Assembly (NCBI GenBank): GCA_030512295.1
Contig: JAULSR010000001.1
Location: forward strand, 8,951,001 to 9,015,000
Origin: Bombardia bombarda
Lineage: Eukaryota; Ascomycota; Sordariomycetes; Sordariales; Lasiosphaeriaceae
Direction: 5' to 3'
Length of the DNA stretch: 64,000 nucleotides
Below, one piece after another: positions 34,412 through 46,783 of the stretch (the first letter of the stretch is position 1; each line of letters begins with the position of its first letter). The translations under genes were made by a program, and so were the position numbers. The notes below the pieces were generated by a model that searched no databases, had not been told where the DNA came from, and worked only from the letters and a program-made list of their open reading frames with translations.

Positions 34412-35608
34412 GGTGCTTTGATCCGTCTGGGAAAGTGATTTATGAAGCGCAGGTTTGTATCGCTCTGATAAAGGCCAGATGATGGACTGGAAGATGCGTG
34501 GTTTAAAAGGACAGTTGAAGAGTTTGTGGTTTTCGTAGAAAGCAGCAAAAGTTTGACTTTTAGAAAGGTGAGAAAACGTGTTTCTTCCATGGCATAAAAA
34601 GCTAAAATAAGCTGGGTTATCAAGATCTAAGGATGGTAAAAGTATCGTAAAATGTGCTGCGCTGTTCATTTCCTTTCACTGGGGCGTTAGTGGAGAAAAC
34701 CTTGTAAGCCAAAATGTGATTCTTGTACTTTCACCAAGAAAGCTTGAAGTACATCGGTACCCACAGAGCGTGGCTCAGCCGGACCTTATCGAGAAGAAAC
34801 TTCTTGACGCGGAAGGCGCCGGTAAGCAACGACAGTATTAAACCCCGGCTTCTTGCCATACCGCCTCGGGATATGATCACTGGATCCACCTGAAGAATCA
34901 CGAGCCGACTGGTGGGTAAGTGGGAGGTAGCGTCTGTAAAGATGGAGGAAGCAGCGACAATGCTGTCCTCGTCTGTCTGTAGACGTGGAAGGAACCTTGA
35001 ACTCTGGAGGCCGATGATGGTAGACAGGCGGCAGTCACGCACCTGCCTCGTAATACTTACCTCAAGATCCTTGGGTAGCAGGGCTCTTAGAATGTACCTA
35101 CCTTACATTACTTTCGAGTAATATCTTGGCTGCAATGATTGATGCAGGACATCCGTTCTAGGGGAAGATTACATAGCACAGCTGTGGTGATTTTGCGTAG
35201 GTGAGTGACTGCTCAGAGTCTGCAGAGCAAAGGAGGCGTGCCCCCCTCCCGCCCGTTCTGCGCTCAGATTCGTTCCTTCCCGACTTACCGTGAGATATCG
35301 CCTCTTGCCGCTTTGCTTCTCCCATTCCTGTCGTTTCTGATTTGGAGAGGATGGCATTCGGTGGGCGCCGAATGTCCGCCCGAATGCTTGTCCGTCCAAA
35401 AGATCTATAAAACCCCCGTCCTTTTCGTCTTTCCCAGTCCTCGATCTCTTTTCATCTTTCATCGCCAGACATTTTTCCAATCATTGCTACCACTCAATCT
35501 TTTGGACCTCCTGCAAGACATCACCAAACCTGCCAGTTCCAAGCATCAATCTTCTTTCACTCATCCCATCTCTACCAGACAGCGGGGTTCACGTTTCCGC
35601 CATCCAAG
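34412..35608. other. Divergent intergenic region
   Basis: About 1.2 kb between divergent genes. It holds the TATA box of the secreted protein gene at 35406 and C/T-rich leader sequence up to its ATG. A 103-codon minus-strand frame at 34731-35042 is not supported. Confidence 0.45.
35406..35412 (+). promoter_or_regulatory. TATA box of the eight-cysteine secreted protein gene
   Basis: TATAAAA lies about 200 nt before the ATG at 35609 and is followed by a CT-rich tract, a usual fungal promoter and leader layout. Role inferred from position. Confidence 0.5.
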
Positions 35609-36517
35609 ATGAAGCTTCTCTCGCTCGCCTCCGTGCTTCTCTTTGCCCCTTTTTGGAATATGGCCGATGCCATTCCGGTAGGTCTCTCCCACTCATCCCA
35701 CCACATTTCTCCCTCTCCTCCTCCTCCTCTTTCCGATCACGCATCCGTCCAGGTGCCTGTCCTCATTGGGACTGGGTTCTGACTATAATGTTGTCGTAGG
35801 TCAACCATTTGGACTTACAGGACTCCGATCCCACCGACAATTACCCCAACTCGCTCCCCTCCTTAGTCTTTTGGACAGGCCAGGTAGAGAGGCACGGTCC
35901 CGTGGTGCACTACGCGGGCACATCTCTCCAAGATGTCGAGCTGAGGATCAGGAGGGCCTTCCCAGACTTCTCCTGGGCAACGGCACCTAAGTCGTTTAGT
36001 GAAGATGATAACTCCGCTTTGACAAGTGCAGCCAACTCGACCATCGACTCGACAACCGACGCACTGAGCTTGGACAACAATGACTTCCAGGTATGCCTAC
36101 CATTTCGTTTTCTGATGTACCTAGTGATATATGTGCTTTCTTACTGACCGACATGCACTTGAACAGATCAATTGTAGGACAGGACAAGTCACCAAAAACT
36201 CCGGCAGGTTGACAGCCATCCGAGAGGGCGTCCGGTACCTCAGAGGAGTGGAGGGTATGTGCTCCAACATGCCGGGGCGATGCGGTCAAATCAGCTGCTC
36301 GCATGATTCGGCCATCAATTGGTGCAACAAGACGCCCAAGGTATATACGATGCCGTGCAAAAAATTTGCTCAGTATGCCGAGCTTGTTGCCAACAAGTGC
36401 GGCTTCGCCGGTCTGTCTCACGGCGAAAGACCAGCCACGCACAGCACGACATTCGGAGAGGGCGTCCACAAAGAGGGCTTCTCTGTCGAAGTTGGACGCT
36501 CTGAGGAACACTGTTAA
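35609..36517 (+). CDS. Secreted cysteine-containing protein, effector-like family
   Basis: Exons 35609-35677, 35800-36090 and 36167-36517, all joined in phase 0; 236 residues. Seen: signal peptide MKLLSLASVLLFAPFWNMADA; a variable, acidic middle part (residues about 24-120) coded by exon 2; then a C-terminal domain with eight Cys (INC, GMC, RCG, SCS, WCN, PCK, KCG and the last residue C). The order REGVRYLRG..GRCGQISCSHDSAINWCN..FAQYAELVANKCG..TFGEGVHKEGFSVEV..EHC matches a family of small secreted proteins I have seen in many plant- and insect-associated ascomycetes (pattern: helix, CxxxSCxxxSAIxWCN, GxxFxxxxxxVxV). The fungal role is unknown; secretion is well supported, an effector function is inferred only. 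Confidence 0.82.
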
Positions 36518-37174
36518 TACGAATAGCCTCAACCTAAGACGGCCAGCAATTATTCTACGGAGCATTACTAAATGGAGTAATGCTGTGCATCAGTGTTAAT
36601 AAGCTTCTGGGAGGAAAGGAGTAATAGGCTTGAAGGTATCAGTGGTAACAGTAATGCTTTTGGGAGGACCGCGGAGCAGATAGCTATTTCCTAGACCTAA
36701 TAATCACTTCACTTTTTGGCATTTCATGGACTCTCGGTGCTCAACCGTTTGATATATCAGTTTACAATGTACACTTGAACTCGAGAAAACGTGCGGCTGT
36801 TCAACATTGTCCATTCTGCCGCACAGCCTCGAGGAATCTCAGGTAAAAAGGGCCTGTCTCCATCTCTTTCTCAGCCAAAGACAAACACAGCTCTCTCGAG
36901 TCTGTGGGCAACAATCATCCGTCCATAATCTTCGTCGAGGTATACATCTCTGCCGCGGAGCGCTGAGATCCGACGGCGAAGCAGCCACAAACCAGAGACG
37001 TGAACGCTTCAGAGTGTCCAGCTACTTAAAAGCGTTCAGCTATGTAGGCTCCAGCACAATCGAGGACTGGCTAAGATGAGTAGGTATGCACTGCTTGCTC
37101 CAACGATCTTGGCGATTGCCCAATTACTACCTCTTTTCTTGTCCCTTCAATCATCACGTCTTGGCCCGCCCCTT
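36518..37174. other. Convergent intergenic region
   Basis: About 660 nt between converging genes; nothing recognised. Confidence 0.4.
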
Positions 37175-37818
37175 TCAACCCCAGTACCCATCCTGCCACA
37201 GCTCCTTGCTGTAACCCTCAGTCAGCCTCTCGTCCTCGCCGTACACCTCCTGCCAGCCGACGAAGCCGCGGTCTAGGACGAAGACCTTTTGCGCGAGCAG
37301 CTTCTTCTCGGCCGCTGTGGCCTCCTCGCTGGCGCCCGCCGCAGCGGCGCTCTTGGCCCTCGTGGCCAGCAGGCGCTCGCGCTCGCGGATGTACTTCAGT
37401 GCGGCGCTGGGGCCGCGCTGCTGGGAGAGGGCGCAGTGGAAGACGACTGTCTCCTTGTCCTGGAGGAGGCGGACGAGGGTCGGGAACATGGTCTCGAGGG
37501 AGTGGGAAGGGAAGTTCTGGGCGCCTTTGATGTGGCCTCCTATGTAGTCTGTGGGTAAAAGGGGGGATGGGTTAGCTAGGGTGGACACTAAGAAGCACGC
37601 CGGAAGCCAGTTACTTGGCTTTGGTGTGGTGAATGAATGGTTGGAGGAGAGAAGGATAAACAAGTAGACGTACCGTCATCCCGCACATCAATGATGGCAA
37701 TGGCGGGGTCCCCTGAGCCACCAGCGGCGGCACGGGCTGCGGTGGCCTCCTGGTCGGCAAGGATCAACTCGGACAGGGAGGCAGGCGAGAGCCGCTCGAG
37801 GGTGCCGATTGTCGTCAT
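37175..37818 (-). CDS. Rhodanese-domain protein, Cdc25/Ych1/Ibp1-like phosphatase
   Basis: Exons 37818-37674 and 37548-37175; 172 residues. Seen: AIAIIDVRDD-DYIGGHIKGAQNFPSH (the rhodanese entry motif, split by the intron) and the active-site loop HCALSQQRGPSAA with Cys87 and Arg93 (C-x5-R). The SQxRGPxxA form is characteristic of small Cdc25-like phosphatases such as yeast Ych1 and fission yeast Ibp1, some of which have arsenate reductase activity (Acr2). The last part (VFVLDRGFVGWQEVYG) is the usual end of the domain. A short Ala/Lys-rich insertion (about residues 110-135) is unusual. The exact substrate, protein phosphotyrosine or arsenate, cannot be told from sequence. Confidence 0.85.
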
Positions 37819-39035
37819 TGCGCTGGAATGATGCTTGTGTCCGGAGGTTGTAGAAGGGGAATGACTGGTTGGGAGAGAGGGAGGAGAGTGAAGCGTTTAC
37901 TTAATTATTCCGAAGGAAGAGAAACCTAGAGAAAATCAAGACGGGAGTAAAACAACACTCGGTATTTTCCTGCAGCCCTGTCTACCGGTTCTCTACCGGA
38001 CCCCCCTGCCACTAGTGCGTTTCAGCCTTCAAGATGATCGATTTGCGCGCTCGCGGCGATCTCGGCTTTCGGCTGCGATGATCTAGACCGTCATGGGCTT
38101 TGGGCTCAGACTTAGGAAGGTGGGGTAGACCTTGTTGCTGGGAACTTATGAAGGGGCCAACAGTGGCAGCTGTTGAGCGGTCAAAGTCAGCTAGCGCGGC
38201 TACCAAATTGACGGCAAAGGGAACAACACGAAATACCACAATTCTCAACGGCTCACATGTCAACCTTAACTGGCAGGCCCCTAGTCTACATCATTGAACC
38301 ACGAGGAACAAGAGGTGAGAAGACGCGCGCAAACAAGAAAGCGATCAATTGGCTAAATCTGGGCTCATCCTCGACTTGCTGTCTCAACACAAGTCATGCT
38401 GCGACAAACTCGAGTCAGCAAAGGGGAACCACTACCTACGAGTCTATTCCTCGTGATGGTTAATTCCGTGAATTGCAGCTGTCGAAGTTGCTATTGCAGC
38501 ATCAAGCATTCAGTTCTCTCAATTTTATCTCTCGTCTATGTATTTTCGTCAAACAGATGAACTGCTACCCAAAAGCCTACCCACCAGGCCATAAAGTTGC
38601 ATGGCCTATCAACGTCTTCAACATCCATCCGTTGAAGCCCTCGACTCGCGCGGTTCCACCCACCACCTCATTGCCACCATACATTTCTCTCCTAAGCAAG
38701 TGTTTAGTCGTTTCACAGGCATCCGACGACTACCTGCCCAACCAGTCAGAAAATCAGACGGCTACCAAACCTCTGTTCCCGTATAGCCTCACATCCCGGC
38801 AAGTGCCTCTTGGTCTCGTAAAAGAACCACCACACCAAGCCCTCAAACTCTGCCCAGAATTTTTCACGTTTTGCGCGGGCCATGTGGCCTCCTCTGTGTG
38901 GTGTCGCGGTTCTTCCGATCCATCTCTCGTCCGTCTCTTGTCCAAGTCTATGTGTCCTGTTCTCTGGATCAACGACATGTCGTTCATGCCATTATCCGTT
39001 GTCGCACTCTTCATCTTTTTGGTGGCAACAACAAG
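37819..39035. other. Divergent intergenic region
   Basis: About 1.2 kb. A 188-codon open frame (38473-39039) lies directly before the next start and overlaps it by four bases, but it has no motif or start context and is treated as leader sequence. Confidence 0.4.
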
Positions 39036-40470
39036 ATGAGAAAGCGAGGAGTAGTGCCATTCGGCTTGCTTCTTGGCCTTTTGACATGTTTAACACTATC
39101 AACAGCAGCTGCTGTCGTTAACGACAACGATGCAGCTACCAGAGTTGACTCCTCCGATGGCATCGTCGTCGAGCAGGCGCGGGAGCGGGAGCCAGAACAG
39201 ATCCGAGTCTGGCAACAACATCGCCCCGAAGTCATGTCGAAAAGACGGCGAGTCACAAACAGAGGGCAGCACCCGATCTCCACGCCGGTGCTATCAATAC
39301 CGACGTCTCTTTCTAAGAAGACGACAGCACCCTTTTCGTCGTCTGCAGCATGTCCAATGACGACTGCGGCCGCTGTCGTGGACTTTGGCATCCGCCGCCG
39401 CGACGCCGCTCTGGTGACGATCAGCTCTTTAAGCAGCGCTCTTGCTTCTGCCAACGCCAGTGCCGTCTTGGTCTCGCGGGATCTGGCTTCGTCGGTCACC
39501 AAGCTACAGTCGTCGGCGGACGACTTTGCTGCCTCTGCCTCAAGTGCGCTAGAGTCGGCATCGAGCGCGTTGGAGTCGGCTTCAAGCGCCGTGGCTGCCG
39601 CGGAAGAATCTGCCGCCAGCAGCGTCAGCTCGGCCCTCGCGAGAGCCAGCGCAATCAGGGGTTCCGCCACTTCGATCATAGGGCAGGCAACCAATGCTCT
39701 GGTAAGTCTACTATCCACTTCTTCCTCACTACCCTACCTTGAATACTAACCGTCTACCTTCTATCTAGATCGAAGTTGATACAGACCTCCAGGCCATCCA
39801 CTACGAAGCCATGTCGGTCACCCGCGCCGCCATCGCCATCGTCGCCTCCATCATCGGCTCCTCCCTACTCTCCCTCCTCGGCTTCTACATCTTTGTCTGC
39901 CGCCGCAAGGCCAGGCGCAAGCAGGCAGAAGAGGAGCAGACGGTCAACGACGCGCTCGACCGCGCCATCGTGAGCTACATCGTCAAGGAGCAGGACCAAG
40001 ACCCCAGCGCCGCCAACGCTGTTACCAGAGTGAATACGAGCAACAGCCAAATGGCCGAGGTGGTCTGTCACGAGATCGGCTTTGCACCAATTGCGAGGGA
40101 AAATACGTTTGGTAGTAGAGCTAGTAGAGGAGCGCCACAGCGTCCACAGCGTCCTCCGCCGCCGCCGATACCGCCGCCGTTGCCGCCTATACTGCCACCG
40201 GTGGCGACGGGGCCGCGATGCGATGTCAGGAGGACGCCGAGCATACGGTCGCCTGCGAGCCCGGGGCATAGGAGTGTTTATGGAGATATTTTGGCGAGGC
40301 CGTTGGAGTATGTGGCTACTAATACATCTGTCACTTGTTATGAGGGGCAGCAGGTACATGTAGAGGCGGGGGCGGAGGGGGCGGTGTCGGGGGAGGGGGC
40401 GAGAAGGGAGTCAGAGAGGAGGGACTTGAATTGGCCGTTGCCGAAGGGGAGTGGGGGTGGGTGGTTGTGA
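39036..40470 (+). CDS. Single-pass membrane protein with Ala/Ser-rich ectodomain and Pro-rich tail
   Basis: Exons 39036-39701 and 39769-40470 joined in phase 0; 455 residues. Seen: signal peptide (GLLLGLLTCLTLSTAAA), a basic stretch with EREPEQ and MSKRRR, then a long Ala/Ser region with SSALESASSALESASSAV-type repeats that likely forms a helical or coiled stalk (residues about 130-225); one membrane helix (about 243-264, AIAIVASIIGSSLLSLLGFYIFVC) with a stop-transfer cluster RRKARRK; and a cytoplasmic tail with a poly-Pro stretch (PPPPPIPPPLPPILPP) near residues 330-350. The tail could bind SH3 or profilin-type partners. No family recognised; it looks like a cell-surface sensor or adhesion protein. 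Confidence 0.75.
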
Positions 40471-41865
40471 GGAGTGAGGAGTGAGGGGAGGTTTGGGGTT
40501 GAGGCAATGTTTGTAGGGAATATGTGTAGGATGAAGTCATGTCTTGGAGTTATCTTTTGTCAGAGTAGGTCGTATTCCAGTTTTTGGTTGGCTGGATGGG
40601 GGTTATTGGTATGTATTACTACCCAGCTGTGATGGATTGGAATACTTTTCAAACATGAAGGCTCTTTGTGAGCTTCGCCTCTCACTTTTGCGTGGTACAT
40701 TACCCGACGGCAACCCAGCACCATACTCGACTCTCGTGTATAAGAACCATAGAAGTGGAAACAGAAAAGGGGATGTGATCGCCCATAGCATTGGCCATGT
40801 AGCGGTGGACGAGACGGGCCGGTGTACTGAACTTGCAGGGTCCCGTTCATCACTCTAAGTATCACTCTCAAAGCTTGACCTTGAATGGCAGATATTATAT
40901 TTTGGCTAGATGGTATCGTTAACTCGGTGCATGCCTTCGAAGCCCCTAACCAATGCAGGGTTAGGGGGATATAACAGACACTCAACTGGGATCAGCTTGG
41001 TTTCACTCGGTCCAAGCTTCTGATTTCCCTATCTAATTAGCACCTGAGCTGTCAAAGGTGACCTCTTTTCTGTAACGAGACAATAGCGATATAAGAAGTT
41101 GGGTTACTTTGAGCCATCGAAAGAGCTGCAGATCTCGCGAGTATGCATGCCTGTTTCGAACTCGAGGATGGAAAACCACAGAACTGGGACGGCAGTGTTC
41201 TGGCTGGGTGTTGACACGTGAATGTAACCTGGAAGCATCCCCAACCAGGAAATGGCTTTGGCAGGTTTTTACGGTTATGTCAGGGTGGGACGGCAAGGCA
41301 TGAGCTGAGGTGTGATGACGACAAACGTTTGCTTGCGCCAGCCGGTACGTATCCTCCTAGGCAGCTCTTTTTAATGCTCTGTCCAAAAACGGATCGAAAC
41401 CTTGCACCAACTTTCTATTCCATCCCAGACACTTTACCCTTCTACACTACATATCTGTCTTCCTCTCCAATCCTCGACCTCCTTGTGAATATTACCTTAA
41501 AACCCATCAAAAAATTGGTACTTAATAGTCGTTGCATATAATTTCCCAGCCACAAAAGCCCTGTTGTTCGCAGTCCTCCACTGTTAGCGACCGACGTCAG
41601 ACCCTTGGCGCCAAAAGAGTGACGCACCGACCAGCAAAGCGCTAAGAACGAAATCCCCCCCCCCCTGCTCGGCCCTCACAAAGCAGCAGCTCGAGGCAAC
41701 TCCACCGGGCACCTTTTCCCAATTCCATCACCCACTACTCCACCAGCCACCTCCTGCCAGCTCTCCTCATCATACAACGAATCCACGAAGCCGCCAAACG
41801 CTCGACCTCCAACACCAAAAAATACCTTATCGCCTTCAGCTAGCAGTAATATCCTTCTAGCCATC
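40471..41865. other. Intergenic region
   Basis: About 1.4 kb; no gene recognised. The last 300 nt are C/T-rich and probably hold the promoter and leader of the Pom33-like gene. Confidence 0.45.
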
Positions 41866-43175
41866 ATGCCTCCTCCTCCGCCAGGTGACCTGCCGTTGGC
41901 GCAGAGAGTGCAGCGTCTCGTCCAGACCCTTCAGTGTACGTGTTACCATCCCGGACCCCGAGAGCAGGCCCCAACCCCGCAGGAAAAAGTGTCGAGTTCA
42001 AGGCAATAGCTAACCTTCCGGTGCATTGCAGTCGCGTGGTTTGTTGGGTACGTCTAGATTAAACTTGCTCGAATTTTCAGTTCCCATTGTTACTACCCTC
42101 GTGTCATCGTCGCTACCTGTCAAGTTTACTATTTGCGGTCGGGCTTGGTCGAAACAAGTCGAATCAAGTCGAGTCCCTTACTCTATGGAGCGACGTACCG
42201 ACAGACGACAGCACAGCAAGCCGATCCTTCTTCCAGGATGAGCTTGGTCGCTCGCACATATTGCTATGTATTTGGGGATCACGTTGTGCTAACCGTATTA
42301 TCTCGCTTCTTAGCCATCTCTCGCTCATCATCTGCATTACCCGCTATGCCTTTGCATGGATCCGAATGAACTACTATGGGGGCATGGCCCAGTTCTGCTA
42401 TCGCGTGTCGTTCTTGTCCGCAGCCGTCACCTACGGCATCGTCGTGTACAAGACGTTCCGCGCTCGCCAAAAGAATGGCATCAAGCAGCCCGGCGGCGCT
42501 TTGGCCTACCTCAGCGATGAGAACATCCAGTACCTCCGTAAGCCCATCTTTCCGGACTGCTCCTCGCACAGGAGCAATGGCCAAGTAGGCAGCATCCACT
42601 AACTCGCCCCCTCAGTGATGGCCATTGTCTGGCTTGTCATGCCCCAGTACCCCCTGGCCATGCTCCCCTACGGCATCTACTCGATCTTCCACGTGGCCAC
42701 ATACACCCGCGCCAACCTCGTGCCGACCTTCATCCCTCCCCAGAAGATCGCTGCTTCCGCCGGCGCCTCGCCCGGCGCCAAGCCCCAGTACACGCAGCAC
42801 CCCCTCTCTGACGCCATCGGCTCCTTCGTCAAGAAGTACTACGATGCGTCCATGTCCATCGTGTCGGGACTCGAGATTCTGCTGTGGATCCGCCTCCTTC
42901 TGGGCGCCATCTTCTTCCAGCGCCGCTCGTGGATCCTGCTCGCCATCTACACCGTCTTCCTGCGCGCGCGCTTCGCCCAGAGCCCCCACGTTGTCAACTC
43001 GTTCACCCAGCTCGAGGCGCGCATCGACGACCTGCTTGGTGCCCAGGGCACCCCGCCCGTCGCTCGCCAGGTCTGGGACGGCGTCAAGGGTGGCGCGAGA
43101 CAGTTCCATTCCGTTACGGATGTTAACAAGTACATCAACGGTGCGGCCGCGCCCGCGCCTAAGAAGACTTCCTAA
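41866..43175 (+). CDS. Pom33/Tts1-like (TMEM33 family) ER and nuclear-pore membrane protein
   Basis: Exons 41866-41935, 42032-42047 (16 nt), 42314-42537 and 42616-43175, all in phase; 289 residues. Seen: Pro-rich start MPPPPPGDLPLAQRVQRL; first membrane helix split by the 16-nt exon (FAWFVGHLSLIICITRYAF); a second near FCYRVSFLSAAVTYGIVVY; a third in LMAIVWLVMPQYPLAMLPYGIYSIFHV followed by TYTRANLVPTF; a further hydrophobic region LEILLWIRLLLGAIFF; and a basic end KKTS. This order is that of TMEM33 family proteins such as yeast Pom33/Per33 and fission yeast Tts1, which shape ER tubules and help nuclear pore distribution. The second intron (266 nt) is long for this window. Confidence 0.88.
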
Positions 43176-44758
43176 GTTCCTGCACATATGGTCCTGCATA
43201 CATGGCTAGCACGGTAGCGATATCAGCGCAAAACATACGAAATGACAACAAAGCTTTACGCATGGGGGTGGCTGATGCGGCCTAAGCAAGAACCTCGGAA
43301 CTGAGGTGGGACAATCGAGACCTTGAAGAGGGGATATGGGAGATGCGGCCTGCTACTCCTATTAGAAGCGTCTCCTGATTGGTTATTTTACTCAGTTGTT
43401 GTACGGACGCGGAGGAATGGGGACGAGAGAGAAGTGGAAGTTTTTTGAGAAATAATCAGTCAGTATCCCTATCTACCTTAGGTTAGGTATAGGGAGTTTC
43501 GGGGAGGGAGGTGTGGAGGGCTCGACTGGAACAGGGTCTTTTTAACGCGGGTGTGATATGTGACCTGGTGGACGCTAAAGGAGGGGAACGAGCAATGAGG
43601 GCTGGATTATTCTTTTTTTTTTCTACGTCAATGTCTAGGCCTACACGCGGCTCCGGATTCCTTTAGATTCTTCTTGATCGATGGGTAAACACTGTCCGTT
43701 GGGGAGTTTTGGTCGGGCTTTGTTATGCATGCAAGAGAAGGCTGGGGACAGGATGGATGGGGTTGTTAACCACCTGGTGTTGTTCTTGCTTTTTAATGCC
43801 ACTACATGAACACGCCAGTTACTACCTTCAGTACCTTGAGTTGCTTGCTTGCCAGTACGTAAATATCTTGATGTATTCAGCTGCGTTTATATTTGGTTAC
43901 AAACAGAGTTGCACGTGCACATGCAGAGAAGAAGGCAGAGAGGTAGACAGGGAGGTTCAGAATGAATGTGAGTTATGACTATTCTTCAGGCTGACGTTCA
44001 GTGGGATAAGACACGGTGATAGTATCAGGGAGGGATATTGTGGTGTGTATCCTTGCCTGGCATACTAAGATAGAGAGTAGAGACCACCATGGCAGCTGTG
44101 GAGGATAAGAACGAGCAACCCTCGTACTGAAGACTTTGTACTTGGATACCGTCAGCTGCTGCTTATCGAGCCATACTACGATTACCTCCTACTAAAATTC
44201 CAAATATCTTGGGCGATGGTATTTACCGTCGTATAGACCAATGGACCACAGCAGCTGCACGTGAGGGTTGTATGGCGCTGGGAGATTGCCCGCCCCCGCA
44301 TGGAAACGCGCTTTCAGGGGGGGCAGATACGCCGGGCCCAACCCCACCTAGAAGCCTACCGCCCTCCATGCCCTCAATGACGTCGCCGCTGTAACCGTTG
44401 CAGGGCAAGGCTCGGCGCAACCCACGTCCCTGGGCGAGTCGAGTCCCCCTACTTACACAGAACACATTCCACTACTTGGCAACGGACCGCGATTGTGTCG
44501 TTGTTTTATTCCTTCAATCCCAAAATCAGACCCGAACGAAGGTATTAAGCAGACCTGTAATGGACCATGCAGTGATGATCAGTGCTCGATGACAACGACA
44601 AACACATATTCCTTAATACTACCTACCTTGCGAACGAATACAGCAAACAAGCATCAATTGACCACAACGTCGAACGAGCATCTTGTACACCATCACTCCC
44701 GCTCACAGTACAATAACCAGTCCAGTCGCTCCCCCGTGGCTGCTGCCTCTAGGTGGTA
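43176..44758. other. Intergenic region
   Basis: About 1.6 kb; short frames only. Contains TACCTTAGGTTAGGTA-like words near 43472-43489 and a T-rich run near 43611. Confidence 0.45.
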
Positions 44759-46783
44759 ATGGCGTCTCTCTTGCGACAAATAGTCGCCGGCCCGCGTGCC
44801 AAACACCAAGAGACGGGTCTAGATCTGTGCTACGTCACGTCGCAGATTGTAGCAACGTATGTCTCTCCTCTCCCCTTTTCGCTTTTATAGTTAGCTGGTA
44901 ACTGACGAGAATGTCTCTGCAGATCCGGCCCCTCCCAAGCCTACCCCCAACGCGCCTACCGCAACCCCCTCGACCGGCTCGTCGCCTTCCTCGACGCACA
45001 GCACGGCGGCAACTGGGCGATATGGGAGTTCCGCGCCGAGGGCACCGGCTACCCCGACGAGGCCGTCTACCACCGCATCCGCCACTACCCCTGGCCAGAC
45101 CACCACCCGCCCCCGTTTCGGCTGGTGCCCATGATCATGGCCGGCATGAGGAACTGGCTGGCTGGCGGGGAGCTCGAGGGCGGCCATGTCACGCCCGTAC
45201 CGCCACAAACTGCAGAACATGACGCTACGACTAGTAGTACAGGAGACAAGAAGAAAGGCAATAGAGTAGTGGTTGTCCACTGCAAAGCCGGCAAAGGCCG
45301 CTCCGGTACCATGGCCTGCAGCTACCTCATCTCCGAATGCGGTTGGACGCCCGAGGACGCCCTGGCGCGCTTTACTGCCCGGCGGATGCGTCCAAAGTTT
45401 GGCGCCGGCGTGTCCATCCCCAGCCAGCTGCGCTGGATCAGCTACGTGGACCGGTGGACGAAAGGCGGCAAGCAGTATGTCGACCGGCCCATTGAGATTG
45501 TCGAGATCCACGTCTGGGGGCTCAGGCATGGCGTGAAGGTCTCGGTGGAGGGGTTTGCCGAGGAGGGCAAGAAGATTCGGGTGCTGCATACGTTCAAGCG
45601 CGAGGAGCGGATTGTGGTCGAGGGGGACGCGCCTGGCGGGAATGGCATGTTGGATTTCGTGTCGGATATGGCGGGGTATGCTGCTGGTGATAAGTCCTCC
45701 TCTGAGGAGGACTATTCTGATGTGGTCAGCGATGCGAACAGTACTTCTAGGAATGGGGATGGGGATGCCAGCTTGAAACCACCCAACAAGCGACCAAAGG
45801 GATCGCGCAAGGCCAGCCTCCTGAGAAAAATATCCGTCCGCAAGGTGGACTCGTCGCAGAGCCTGAGCAAGCTGGGCGGCGGCAAGAAGAGCAAGACCAT
45901 CGCCATGCCCGAGGCGTCGCAAGTAGCAGATACCTCAACACCATCATCATCATTATCAAACCCCCTCGCCCCAGCCGCCATCCCTGGACCGAAAACATCA
46001 ACCAGTACAGCCCCGACTCAGTCCCAATCAACCACCTCCCTCCAGCAACAAAAACCATCCACCTTCTCCTTCGCCGACTCCTCCGAACCCGGCGGCCAAG
46101 CCGTCATCTTCAAGCCCACAACCCCCATCGCCATCCCGAACAGCGACGTCAACATCGTCGTCGAGCGGCGCAACCGCGCGCCCGCCAGCCTGGGGCTGAC
46201 CATGGTGACGGCCGTCGCGCACGTCTGGTTCAACGCCTTTTTCGAAGGTGGCGGGCCCGAGCAGCCCGGCGCTGGCGCTGACGACAGCGGGGTGTTTGAG
46301 ATTGAGTGGGACGCGCTGGACGGGATTAAGGGGTCCAGTCAGAAGGGCACTAGGGCGTGCGATCGGCTGTCTGTTGTGTGGAGGGTTGCTGGGACTGGAG
46401 ATGTAGGAGAGGAGGTAGGAGAGGAGGTAGGGGGAGGAGGGGGGGTGACGATTGTTGAGCCGGGTGTGGACAGTCCGGTGCCGCAGATGGAGGCGGCGGA
46501 TTGGAAGGGTGGGAATGATGAGGACCCGACGGCGAGCAAGAAGTTGGGGTTGAGGGTTGCGGATCCGGAAAGTGAGGGTGTGAGTAGGGCGAGTAGTGTT
46601 GTCAGTCAGGAGTTGGGGGGGCTGGATAAGGAGAGTGAAGGGGGAAAGGGGGGAGGAGAGGAGGATGAGTCGTTGGCGGGGGTCAAGGTCAGTGGGCCGA
46701 CGGGTGAGGAGGCGTTGGATGAGGGTGGTGGTGGTGGTGGGATGGCGGACAAGACGGCCAAGAAGGGGTTTATCGTGGAGTAG
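44759..46783 (+). CDS. PTEN-like phosphatase (Tep1-like)
   Basis: Exons 44759-44856 and 44923-46783; 652 residues. Likely a phosphoinositide 3-phosphatase of the PTEN class. Seen: LDLCYVTSQIVAT at the start, YRNPLDRLVAFLDAQHGGNWAIWEFRAEG, the WPDHHPPP segment with the general acid Asp, and the signature HCKAGKGRSG with Cys153 and Arg159. A segment of about 30 low-complexity residues lies just before the signature. A C2-like region follows (IEIVEIHVWG, then a far segment VNIVVERRNR near 340-350) and is interrupted by a long Ser/Thr/Lys-rich insert; the tail is Gly/Glu-rich. The inserts make it longer than human PTEN (403 residues), as is common in fungal homologues. A 343-codon minus-strand frame here is a shadow. 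Confidence 0.88.

Noticed and set aside
38473..39039. 188-codon frame directly before the Ala/Ser-rich membrane protein
   Set aside because: No signal, motif or start context; likely leader sequence without stops by composition. A uORF role cannot be excluded.
42625..43209. 194-codon plus-strand and 195-codon minus-strand frames
   Set aside because: Shifted and antisense shadows of the Pom33-like last exon.
44891..45922. 343-codon minus-strand open frame opposite the PTEN-like gene
   Set aside because: Antisense shadow of GC-rich coding sequence; the plus strand has clear phosphatase motifs and the minus frame has none.
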